Of a DNA stretch of 64,000 nt, positions 40,090-52,951 are shown in pieces (position 1 is the first letter of the stretch; every line of letters begins with the position of its first letter). The stretch is from positions 556,466 through 620,465 of the forward strand of contig NW_026870569.1 of the NCBI RefSeq assembly GCF_963576545.1, in the 5' to 3' direction. The notes below the pieces were generated by a model, which worked only from the letters and a program-made list of their open reading frames with translations, had not been told where the DNA came from and made no database searches. The translations under genes were made by a program, and so were the position numbers. This DNA is from Limanda limanda. Taxonomy: Eukaryota; Chordata; Actinopteri; Pleuronectiformes; Pleuronectidae.

Positions 40090-43000
40090 AAGTCTCCCCG
40101 ACCTTCACAAAAAAAGTTATTCAAGAATATCTCTTTCTCCTATGTGCTTTCATCCCTAACCCTAACCCTAACCTTTCCGAAAGTCGGAGAAGCTCAAGGA
40201 TGGTACCGATCGATGCGCGCTACCCCATTTAGTGGGGGTAGAGCCTACTTGCAAGTCTCTCCGACCTTCACAAAAAAAGTTATTCAAGAATATCTCTTTC
40301 TCCTATGTGCTTTCATCCCTAACCCTAACCCTAACCCTTCCGAAAGTCGGAGAAGCTCAAGGATGGTACCGATCGATGCGCGCTACCCCATTTAGTGGGG
40401 GTAGAGCCTACTTGCAAGTCTCTCCGACCTTCACAAAAAAAGTTATTCAAGAATATCTCTTTCTCCTATGTGCTTTCATCCCTAACCCTAACCCTAACCC
40501 TTCCGAAAGTCGGAGAAGCTCAAATATGGTACTGATCGATGCGCGCAACCCCATTTAGTGGGGGTAGAGCCTACTTGCAAGTCTCTCCGACCTTCACAAA
40601 AAAAGTTATTCAAGAATATCTCCTCAGATTTGGGGGAATTTCGTCGGTCGACCTCTTCCGAAGGTCGTACAAGCTCGGGGATGGTACCAATCGATCCGCA
40701 GGACCCAAATTAGTCCAGATGCAACCACTTTCCAAGTCTCTCCGACCTTCACAAAAAAAGTTATTCAAGAATATCTCTTTCTCCTATGTGCTTTCATCCC
40801 TAACCCTAACCCTAACCCTTCCGAAAGTCGGAGAAGCTCAAGGATGGTACCGATCGATGCGCGCTACCCCATTTAGTGGGGGTAGAGCCTACTTGCAAGT
40901 CTCTCCGACCTTCACAAAAAAAGTTATTCAAGAATATCTCTTTCTCCTATGTGCTTTCATCCCTAACCCTAACCCTAACCCTTCCGAAAGTCGGAGAAGC
41001 TCAAGGATGGTACCGATCGATGCGCGCTACCCCATTTAGTGGGGGTAGAGCCTACTTGCAAGTCTCTCCGACCTTCACAAAAAAAGTTATTCAAGAATAT
41101 CTCTTTCTCCTATGTGCTTTCATCCCTAACCCTAACCCTAACCCTTCCGAAAGTCGGAGAAGCTCAAGGATGGTACCGATCGATGCGCGCTACCCCATTT
41201 AGTGGGGGTAGAGCCTACTTGCAAGTCTCTCCGACCTTCACAAAAAAAGTTATTCAAGAATATCTCTTTCTCCTATGTGCTTTCATCCCTAACCCTAACC
41301 CTAACCCTTCCGAAAGTCGGAGAAGCTCAAGGATGGTACCGATCGATGCGCGCTACCCCATTTAGTGGGGGTAGAGCCTACTTGCAAGTCTCCCCGACCT
41401 TCACAAAAAAAGTTATTCAAGAATATCTCTTTCTCCTATGTGCTTTCATCCCTAACCCTAACCCTAACCTTTCCGAAAGTCGGAGAAGCTCAAGGATGGT
41501 ACCGATCGATGCGCGCTACCCCATTTAGTGGGGGTAGAGCCTACTTGCAAGTCTCTCCGACCTTCACAAAAAAAGTTATTCAAGAATATCTCTTTCTCCT
41601 ATGTGCTTTCATCCCTAACCCTAACCCTAACCCTTCCGAAAGTCGGAGAAGCTCAAGGATGGTACCGATCGATGCGCGCTACCCCATTTAGTGGGGGTAG
41701 AGCCTACTTGCAAGTCTCTCCGACCTTCACAAAAAAAGTTATTCAAGAATATCTCTTTCTCCTATGTGCTTTCATCCCTAACCCTAACCCTAACCCTTCC
41801 GAAAGTCGGAGAAGCTCAAATATGGTACTGATCGATGCGCGCAACCCCATTTAGTGGGGGTAGAGCCTACTTGCAAGTCTCTCCGACCTTCACAAAAAAA
41901 GTTATTCAAGAATATCTCCTCAGATTTGGGGGAATTTCGTCGGTCGACCTCTTTCGAAGGTCGTACAAGCTCGGGGATGGTACCAATCGATCCGCAGGAC
42001 CCAAATTAGTCCAGATGCAACCACTTTCCAAGTCTCTCCGACCTTCACAAAAAAAGTTATTCAAGAATATCTCTTTCTCCTATGTGCTTTCATCCCTAAC
42101 CCTAACCCTAACCCTTCCGAAAGTCGGAGAAGCTCAAGGATGGTACCGATCGATGCGCGCTACCCCATTTAGTGGGGGTAGAGCCTACTTGCAAGTCTCT
42201 CCGACCTTCACAAAAAAAGTTATTCAAGAATATCTCTTTCTCCTATGTGCTTTCATCCCTAACCCTAACCCTAACCCTTCCGAAAGTCGGAGAAGCTCAA
42301 GGATGGTACCGATCGATGCGCGCTACCCCATTTAGTGGGGGTAGAGCCTACTTGCAAGTCTCTCCGACCTTCACAAAAAAAGTTATTCAAGAATATCTCT
42401 TTCTCCTATGTGCTTTCATCCCTAACCCTAACCCTAACCCTTCCGAAAGTCGGAGAAGCTCAAGGATGGTACCGATCGATGCGCGCTACCCCATTTAGTG
42501 GGGGTAGAGCCTACTTGCAAGTCTCTCCGACCTTCACAAAAAAAGTTATTCAAGAATATCTCTTTCTCCTATGTGCTTTCATCCCTAACCCTAACCCTAA
42601 CCCTTCCGAAAGTCGGAGAAGCTCAAGGATGGTACCGATCGATGCGCGCTACCCCATTTAGTGGGGGTAGAGCCTACTTGCAAGTCTCTCCGACCTTCAC
42701 AAAAAAAGTTATTCAAGAATATCTCTTTCTCCTATGTGCTTTCATCCCTAACCCTAACCCTAACCCTTCCAAAAGTCGGAGAAGCTCAAGGATGGTACCG
42801 ATCGATGCGCGCTACCCCATTTAGTGGGGGTAGAGCCTACTTGCAAGTCTCTCCGACCTTCACAAAAAAAGTTATTCAAGAATATCTCTTTCTCCTATGT
42901 GCTTTCATCCCTAACCCTAACCCTAACCCTTCCGAAAGTCGGAGAAGCTCAAGGATGGTACCGATCGATGCGCGCTACCCCATTTAGTGGGGGTAGAGCC

Positions 43001-46000
43001 TACTTGCAAGTCTCTCCGACCTTCACAAAAAAAGTTATTCAAGAATATCTCCTCAGATTTGGGGGAATTTCGTCGGTCGACCTCTTCCGAAGGTCGTACA
43101 AGCTCGGGGATGGTACCAATCGATCCGCAGGACCCAAATTAGTCCAGATGCAACCACTTTCCAAGTCTCTCCGACCTTCACAAAAAAAGTTATTCAAGAA
43201 TATCTCTTTCTCCTATGTGCTTTCATCCCTAACCCTAACCCTAACCCTTCCGAAAGTCGGAGAAGCTCAAGGATGGTACCGATCGATGCGCGCTACCCCA
43301 TTTAGTGGGGGTAGAGCCTACTTGCAAGTCTCTCCGACCTTCACAAAAAAAGTTATTCAAGAATATCTCTTTCTCCTATGTGCTTTCATCCCTAACCCTA
43401 ACCCTAACCCTTCCGAAAGTCGGAGAAGCTCAAGGATGGTACCGATCGATGCGCGCTACCCCATTTAGTGGGGGTAGAGCCTACTTGCAAGTCTCTCCGA
43501 CCTTCACAAAAAAAGTTATTCAAGAATATCTCCTCAGATTTGGGGGAATTTCGTCGGTCGACCTCTTCCGAAGGTCGTACAAGCTCGGGGATGGTACCAA
43601 TCGATCCGCAGGACCCAAATTAGTCCAGATGCAACCACTTTCCAAGTCTCTCCGACCTTCACAAAAAAAGTTATTCAAGAATATCTCTTTCTCCTATGTG
43701 CTTTCATCCCTAACCCTAACCCTAACCCTTCCGAAAGTCGGAGAAGCTCAAGGATGGTAACGATCGATGCGCGCTACCCCATTTAGTGGGGGTAGAGCCT
43801 ACTTGCAAGTCTCTCCGACCTTCACAAAAAAAGTTATTCAAGAATATCTCTTTCTCCTATGTGCTTTCATCCCTAACCCTAACCCTAACCCTTCCGAAAG
43901 TCGGAGAAGCTCAAGGATGGTACCGATCGATGCGCGCTACCCCATTTAGTGGGGGTAGAGGATACTTGCAAGTCTCTCCGACCTTCACAAAAAAAGTTAT
44001 TCAAGAATATCTCCTCAGATTTGGGGGAATTTCGTCGGTCGACCTCTTCCGAAGGTCGTACAAGCTCGGGGATGGTACCAATCGATCCGCAGGACCCAAA
44101 TTAGTCCAGATGCAACCACTTTCCAAGTCTCTCCGACCTTCACAAAAAAAGTTATTCAAGAATATCTCTTTCTCCTATGTGCTTTCATCCCTAACCCTAA
44201 CCCTAACCCTTCCGAAAGTCGGAGAAGCTCAAGGATGGTAACGATCGATGCGCGCTACCCCATTTAGTGGGGGTAGAGCCTACTTGCAAGTCTCTCCGAC
44301 CTTCACAAAAAAAGTTATTCAAGAATATCTCTTTCTCCTATGTGCTTTCATCCCTAACCCTAACCCTAACCCTTCCGAAAGTCGGAGAAGCTCAAGGATG
44401 GTACCGATCGATGCGCGCTACCCCATTTAGTGGGGGTAGAGCCTACTTGCAAGTCTCTCCGACCTTCACAAAAAAAGTTATTCAAGAATATCTCCTCAGA
44501 TTTGGGGGAATTTCGTCGGTCGACCTCTTCCGAAGGTCGTACAAGCTCGGGGATGGTACCAATCGATCCGCAGGACCCAAATTAGTCCAGATGCAACCAC
44601 TTTCCAAGTCTCTCCGACCTTCACAAAAAAAGTTATTCAAGAATATCTCTTTCTCCTATGTGCTTTCATCCCTAACCCTAACCCTAACCCTTCCGAAAGT
44701 CGGAGAAGCTCAAGGATGGTACCGATCGATGCGCGCTACCCCATTTAGTGGGGGTAGAGCCTACTTGCAAGTCTCTCCGACCTTCACAAAAAAAGTTATT
44801 CAAGAATATCTCTTTCTCCTATGTGCTTTCATCCCTAACCCTAACCCTAACCCTTCCGAAAGTCGGAGAAGCTCAAATATGGTACTGATCGATGCGCGCA
44901 ACCCCATTTAGTGGGGGTAGAGCCTACTTGCAAGTCTCTCCGACCTTCACAAAAAAAGTTATTCAAGAATATCTCCTCAGATTTGGGGGAATTTCGTCGG
45001 TCGACCTCTTCCGAAGGTCGTACAAGCTCGGGGATGGTACCAATCGATCCGCAGGACCCAAATTAGTCCAGATGCAACCACTTTCCAAGTCTCTCCGACC
45101 TTCACAAAAAAAGTTATTCAAGAATATCTCTTTCTCCTATGTGCTTTCATCCCTTACCCTAACCCTAACCCTTCCGAAAGTCGGAGAAGCTCAAGGATGG
45201 TACCGATCGATGCGCGCTACCCCATTTAGTGGGGGTAGAGCCTACTTGCAAGTCTCTCCGACCTTCACAAAAAAAGTTATTCAAGAATATCTCTTTCTCC
45301 TATGTGCTTTCATCCCTAACCCTAACCCTAACCCTTCCGAAAGTCGGAGAAGCTCAAGGATGGTACCGATCGATGCGCGCTACCCCATTTAGTGGGGGTA
45401 GAGCCTACTTGCAAGTCTCTCCGACCTTCACAAAAAAAGTTATTCAAGAATATCTCTTTCTCCTATGTGCTTTCATCCCTAACCCTAACCCTAACCCTTC
45501 CGAAAGTCGGAGAAGCTCAAGGATGGTACCGATCGATGCGCGCTACCCCATTTAGTGGGGGTAGAGCCTACTTGCAAGTCTCTCCGACCTTCACAAAAAA
45601 AGTTATTCAAGAATATCTCTTTCTCCTATGTGCTTTCATCCCTAACCCTAACCCTAACCCTTCCGAAAGTCGGAGAAGCTCAAGGATGGTACCGATCGAT
45701 GCGCGCTACCCCATTTAGTGGGGGTAGAGCCTACTTGCAAGTCTCTCCGACCTTCACAAAAAAAGTTATTCAAGAATATCTCTTTCTCCTATGTGCTTTC
45801 ATCCCTAACCCTAACCCTAACCCTTCCAAAAGTCGGAGAAGCTCAAGGATGGTACCGATCGATGCGCGCTACCCCATTTAGTGGGGGTAGAGCCTACTTG
45901 CAAGTCTCTCCGACCTTCACAAAAAAAGTTATTCAAGAATATCTCTTTCTCCTATGTGCTTTCATCCCTAACCCTAACCCTAACCCTTCCGAAAGTCGGA

Positions 46001-49000
46001 GAAGCTCAAGGATGGTACCGATCGATGCGCGCTACCCCATTTAGTGGGGGTAGAGCCTACTTGCAAGTCTCTCCGACCTTCACAAAAAAAGTTATTCAAG
46101 AATATCTCCTCAGATTTGGGGGAATTTCGTCGGTCGACCTCTTCCGAAGGTCGTACAAGCTCGGGGATAGTACCAATCGATCCGCAGGACCCAAATTAGT
46201 CCAGATGCAACCACTTTCCAAGTCTCTCCGACCTTCACAAAAAAAGTTATTCAAGAATATCTCTTTCTCCTATGTGCTTTCATCCCTAACCCTAACCCTA
46301 ACCCTTCCGAAAGTCGGAGAAGCTCAAGGATGGTACCGATCGATGCGCGCTACCCCATTTAGTGGGGGTAGAGCCTACTTGCAAGTCTCTCCAACCTTCA
46401 CAAAAAAAGTTATTCAAGAATATCTCTTTCTCCTATGTGCTTTCATCCCTAACCCTAACCCTAACCCTTCCGAAAGTCGGAGAAGCTCAAGGATGGTACC
46501 GATCGATGCGCGCTACCCCATTTAGTGGGGGTAGAGCCTACTTGCAAGTCTCTCCGACCTTCACAAAAAAAGTTATTCAAGAATATCTCCTCAGATTTGG
46601 GGGAATTTCGTCGGTCGACCTCTTCCGAAGGTCGTACAAGCTCGGGGATGGTACCAATCGATCCGCAGGACCCAAATTAGTCCAGATGCAACCACTTTCC
46701 AAGTCTCTCCGACCTTCACAAAAAAAGTTATTCAAGAATATCTCTTTCTCCTATGTGCTTTCATCCCTAACCCTAACCCTAACCCTTCCGAAAGTCGGAG
46801 AAGCTCAAGGATGGTAACGATCGATGCGCGCTACCCCATTTAGTGGGGGTAGAGCCTACTTGCAAGTCTCTCCGACCTTCACAAAAAAAGTTATTCAAGA
46901 ATATCTCTTTCTCCTATGTGCTTTCATCCCTAACCCTAACCCTAACCCTTCCGAAAGTCGGAGAAGCTCAAGGATGGTACCGATCGATGCGCGCTACCCC
47001 ATTTAGTGGGGGTAGAGGATACTTGCAAGTCTCTCCGACCTTCACAAAAAAAGTTATTCAAGAATATCTCCTCAGATTTGGGGGAATTTCGTCGGTCGAC
47101 CTCTTCCGAAGGTCGTACAAGCTCGGGGATGGTACCAATCGATCCGCAGGACCCAAATTAGTCCAGATGCAACCACTTTCCAAGTCTCTCCGACCTTCAC
47201 AAAAAAAGTTATTCAAGAATATCTCTTTCTCCTATGTGCTTTCATCCCTAACCCTAACCCTAACCCTTCCGAAAGTCGGAGAAGCTCAAGGATGGTACTG
47301 ATCGATGCGCGCTACCCCATTTAGTGGGGGTAGAGCCTACTTGCAAGTCTCTCCGACCTTCACAAAAAAAGTTATTCAAGAATATCTCTTTCTCCTATGT
47401 GCTTTCATCCCTAACCCTAACCCTAACCCTTCCGAAAGTCGGAGAAGCTCAAAGATGGTACCGATCGATGCGCGCAACCCCATTTAGTGGGGGTAGAGCC
47501 TACTTGCAAGTCTCTCCGACCTTCACAAAAAAAGTTATTCAAGAATATCTCCTCAGATTTGGGGGAATTTCGTCGGTCGACCTCTTCCGAAGGTCGTACA
47601 AGCTCGGGGATGGTACCAATCGATCTGCAGGACCCAAATTAGTCCAGATGCAACCACTTTCCAAGTCTCTCCGACCTTCACAAAAAAAGTTATTCAAGAA
47701 TATCTCTTTCTCCTATGTGCTTTCATCCCTAACCCTAACCCTTCCGAAAGTCGGAGAAGCTCAAGGATGGTACTGATCGATGCGCGCTACCCCATTTAGT
47801 GGGGGTAGAGCCTACTTGCAAGTCTCTCCGACCTTCACAAAAAAAGTTATTCAAGAATATCTCCTCAGATTTGGGGGAATTTCGTCGGTCGACCTCTTCC
47901 GAAGGTCGTACAAGCTCGGGGATGGTACCAATCGATCCGCAGGACCCAAATTAGTCCAGATGCAACCACTTTCCAAGTCTCTCCGACCTTCACAAAAAAA
48001 GTTATTCAAGAATATCTCTTTCTCCTATGTGCTTTCATCCCTAACCCTAACCCTAACCCTTCCGAAAGTCGGAGAAGCTCAAGGATGGTACCGATCGATG
48101 CGCGCTACCCCATTTAGTGGGGGTAGAGCCTACTTGCAAGTCTCCCCGACCTTCACAAAAAAAGTTATTCAAGAATATCTCTTTCTCCTATGTGCTTTCA
48201 TCCCTAACCCTAACCCTAACCCTTCCGAAAGTCGGAGAAGCTCAAGGATGGTACCGATCGATGCGCGCTACCCCATTTAGTGGGGGTAGAGCCTACTTGC
48301 AAGTCTCTCCGACCTTCACAAAAAAAGTTATTCAAGAATATCTCTTTCTCCTATGTGCTTTCATCCCTAACCCTAACCCTAACCCTTCCGAAAGTCGGAG
48401 AAGCTCAAGGATGGTACCGATCGATGCGCGCTACCCCATTTAGTGGGGGTAGAGCCTACTTGCAAGTCTCTCCGACCTTCACAAAAAAAGTTATTCAAGA
48501 ATATCTCTTTCTCCTATGTGCTTTCATCCCTAACCCTAACCCTAACCCTTCCGAAAGTCGGAGAAGCTCAAAGATGGTACCGATCGATGCGCGCTACCCC
48601 ATTTAGTGGGGGTAGAGCCTACTTGCAAGTCTCCCCGACCTTCACAAAAAAAGTTATTCAAGAATATCTCTTTCTCCTATGTGCTTTCATCCCTAACCCT
48701 AACCCTAACCCTTCCGAAAGTCGGAGAAGCTCAAAGATGGTACCGATCGATGCGCGCTACCCCATTTAGTGGGGGTAGAGCCTACTTGCAAGTCTCCCCG
48801 ACCTTCACAAAAAAAGTTATTCAAGAATATCTCTTTCTCCTATGTGCTTTCATCCCTAACCCTAACCCTAACCCTTCCGAAAGTCGGAGAAGCTCAAGGA
48901 TGGTACCGATCGATGCGCGCTACCCCATTTAGTGGGGGTAGAGCCTACTTGCAAGTCTCTCCGACCTTCACAAAAAAAGTTATTCAAGAATATCTCTTTC

Positions 49001-52000
49001 TCCTATGTGCTTTCATCCCTAACCCTAACCCTAACCCTTCCGAAAGTCGGAGAAGCTCAAGGATGGTACCGATCGATGCGCGCTACCCCATTTAGTGGGG
49101 GTAGAGCCTACTTGCAAGTCTCTCCGACCTTCACAAAAAAAGTTATTCAAGAATATCTCTTTCTCCTATGTGCTTTCATCCCTAACCCTAACCCTAACCC
49201 TTCCGAAAGTCGGAGAAGCTCAAATATGGTACTGATCGATGCGCGCAACCCCATTTAGTGGGGGTAGAGCCTACTTGCAAGTCTCTCCGACCTTCACAAA
49301 AAAAGTTATTCAAGAATATCTCCTCAGATTTGGGGGAATTTCGTCGGTCGACCTCTTCCGAAGGTCGTACAAGCTCGGGGATGGTACCAATCGATCCGCA
49401 GGACCCAAATTAGTCCAGATGCAACCACTTTCCAAGTCTCTCCGACCTTCACAAAAAAAGTTATTCAAGAATATCTCTTTCTCCTATGTGCTTTCATCCC
49501 TAACCCTAACCCTAACCCTTCCGAAAGTCGGAGAAGCTCAAGGATGGTACCGATCGATGCGTGCTACCCCATTTAGTGGGGGTAGAGCCTACTTGCAAGT
49601 CTCTCCGACCTTCACAAAAAAAGTTATTCAAGAATATCTCTTTCTCCTATGTGCTTGCATCCCTAACCCTAACCCTAACCCTTCCGAAAGTCGGAGAAGC
49701 TCAAGGATGGTACCGATCGATGCGCGCTACCCCATTTAGTGGGGGTAGAGCCTACTTGCAAGTCTCTCCGACCTTCACAAAAAAAGTTATTCAAGAATAT
49801 CTCTTTCTCCTATGTGCTTTCATCCCTAACCCTAACCCTAACCCTTCCGAAAGTCGGAGAAGCTCAAGGATGGTACCGATCGATGCGCGCTACCCCATTT
49901 AGTGGGGGTAGAGCCTACTTGCAAGTCTCTCCGACCTTCACAAAAAAAGTTATTCAAGAATATCTCTTTCTCCTATGTGCTTTCATCCCTAACCCTAACC
50001 CTAACCCTTCCGAAAGTCGGAGAAGCTCAAGGATGGTACTGATCGATGCGCGCAACCCCATTTAGTGGGGGTAGAGCCTACTTGCAAGTCTCTCCGACCT
50101 TCACAAAAAAAGTTATTCAAGAATATCTCCTCAGATTTGGGGGAATTTCGTCGGTCGACCTCTTCCGAAGGTCGTACAAGCTCGGGGATGGTACCAATCG
50201 ATCCGCAGGACCCAAATTAGTCCAGATGCAACCACTTTCCAAGTCTCTCCGACCTTCACAAAAAAAGTTATTCAAGAATATCTCTTTCTCCTATGTGCTT
50301 TCATCCCTAACCCTAACCCTAACCCTTCCGAAAGTCGGAGAAGCTCAAGGATGGTACTGATCGATGCGCGCAACCCCATTTAGTGGGGGTAGAGCCTACT
50401 TGCAAGTCTCTCCGACCTTCACAAAAAAAGTTATTCAAGAATATCTCCTCAGATTTGGGGGAATTTCGTCGGTCGACCTCTTCCGAAGGTCGTACAAGCT
50501 CGGGGATGGTACCAATCGATCCGCAGGACCCAAATTAGTCCAGATGCAACCACTTTCCAAGTCTCTCCGACCTTCACAAAAAAAGTTATTCAAGAATATC
50601 TCTTTCTCCTATGTGCTTTCATCCCTAACCCTAACCCTAACCCTTCCGAAAGTCGGAGAAGCTCAAGGATGGTACCGATCGATGCGCGCTACCCCATTTA
50701 GTGGGGGTAGAGCCTACTTGCAAGTCTCTCCGACCTTCACAAAAAAAGTTATTCAAGAATATCTCTTTCTCCTATGTGCTTTCATCCCTAACCCTAACCC
50801 TAACCCTTCCGAAAGTCGGAGAAGCTCAAGGATGGTACCGATCGATGCGCGCTACCCCATTTAGTGGGGGTAGAGCCTACTTGCAAGTCTCTCCGACCTT
50901 CACAAAAAAAGTTATTCAAGAATATCTCTTTCTCCTATGTGCTTTCATCCCTAACCCTAACCCTAACCCTTCCGAAAGTCGGAGAAGCTCAAGGATGGTA
51001 CTGATCGATGCGCGCAACCCCATTTAGTGGGGGTAGAGCCTACTTGCAAGTCTCTCCGACCTTCACAAAAAAAGTTATTCAAGAATATCTCCTCAGATTT
51101 GGGGGAATTTCATCGGTCGACCTCTTCCGAAGGTCGTACAAGCTCGGGGATGGTACCAATCGATCCGCAGGACCCAAATTAGTCCAGATGCAACCACTTT
51201 CCAAGTCTCTCCGACCTTCACAAAAAAAGTTATTCAAGAATATTTCTTTCTCCTATGTGCTTTCATCCCTAACCCTAACCCTAACCCTTCCGAAAGTCGG
51301 AGAAGCTCAAGGATGGTACTGATCGATGCGCGCAACCCCATTTAGTGGGGGTAGAGCCTACTTGCAAGTCTCTCCGACCTTCACAAAAAAAGTTATTCAA
51401 GAATATCTCCTCAGATTTGGGGGAATTTCGTCGGTCGACCTCTTCCGAAGGTCGTACAAGCTCGGGGATGGTACCAATCGATCCGCAGGACCCAAATTAG
51501 TCCAGATGCAACCACTTTTCAAGTCTCTCCGACCTTCACAAAAAAAGTTATTCAAGAATATCTCTTTCTCCTATGTGCTTTCATCCCTAACCCTAACCCT
51601 AACCCTTCCGAAAGTCGGAGAAGCTCAAGGATGGTACCGATCGATGCGCGCTACCCCATTTAGTGGGGGTAGAGCCTACTTGCAAGTCTCTCCGACCTTC
51701 ACAAAAAAAGTTATTCAAGAATATCTCTTTCTCCTATGTGCTTTCATCCCTAACCCTAACCCTTCCGAAAGTCGGAGAAGCTCAAGGATGGTACCGATCG
51801 ATGCGCGCTACCCCATTTAGTGGGAGTAGAGCCTACTTGCAAGTCTCTCCGACCTTCACAAAAAAAGTTATTCAAGAATATCTCCTCAGATTTGGGGGAA
51901 TTTCGTCGGTCGACCTCTTCCGAAGGTCGTACAAGCTCGGGGATGGTACCAATCGATCCGCAGGACCCAAATTAGTCCAGATGCAACCACTTTCCAAGTC

Positions 52001-52951
52001 TCTCCGACCTTCACAAAAAAAGTTATTCAAGAATATCTCTTTCTCCTATGTGCTTTCATCCCTAACCCTAACCCTAACCCTTCCGAAAGTCGGAGAAGCT
52101 CAAGGATGGTACCGATCGATGCGCGCTACCCCATTTAGTGGGGGTAAAGCCTACTTGCAAGTCTCTCCGACCTTCACAAAAAAAGTTATTCAAGAATATC
52201 TCTTTCTCCTATGTGCTTTCATCCCTAACCCTAACCCTAACCCTTCCAAAAGTCGGAGAAGCTCAAGGATGGTACCGATCGATGCGCGCAACCCCATTTA
52301 GTGGGGGTAGAGCCTACTTGCAAGTCTCTCCGACCTTCACAAAAAAAGTTATTCAAGAATATCTCCTCAGATTTGGGGGAATTTCGTCGGTCGACCTCTT
52401 CCGAAGGTCGTACAAGCTCGGGGATGGTACCAATCGATCCGCAGGACCCAAATTAGTCCAGATGCAACCACTTTCCAAGTCTCTCCGACCTTCACAAAAA
52501 AAGTTATTCAAGAATATCTCTTTCTCCTATGTGCTTTCATCCCTAACCCTAACCCTTCCGAAAGTCGGAGAAGCTCAAGGATGGTACCGATCGATGCGCG
52601 CTACCCCATTTAGTGGGGGTAGAGCCTACTTGCAAGTCTCTCCGACCTTCACAAAAAAAGTTATTCAAGAATATCTCCTCAGATTTGGGGGAATTTCGTC
52701 GGTCGACCTCTTCCGAAGGTCGTACAAGCTCGGGGATGGTACCAATCGATCCGCAGGACCCAAATTAGTCCAGATGCAACCACTTTCCAAGTCTCTCCGA
52801 CCTTCACAAAAAAAGTTATTCAAGAATATCTCTTTCTCCTATGTGCTTTCATCCCTAACCCTAACCCTAACCCTTCCAAAAGTCGGAGAAGCTCAAGGAT
52901 GGTACCGATCGATGCGCGCTACCCCATTTAGTGGGGGTAGAGCCTACTTGC
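40090..52951. repeat. Higher-order unit Q, copy 2 (12,862 bp)
   Basis: It repeats Q1 at +21,818, including CCCTTACCC near 45155, the TTTCGAAGG variant near 41952 and the GATAGTACC variant near 46167. It differs from Q1 by a private CCAAAAGTC in its last A (A at 52878, a G-to-A change at CpG). It is followed by another Q rather than by P. Confidence 0.92.

Noticed and set aside
31134..52951. P2/Q2 as a simple assembly duplicate of P1/Q1
   Set aside because: Not fully excluded, but private bases (14745 in P1, 52878 in Q2) and different neighbours (P follows Q1, Q follows Q2) argue for real copies. Kept as a caveat in the higher-order finding.
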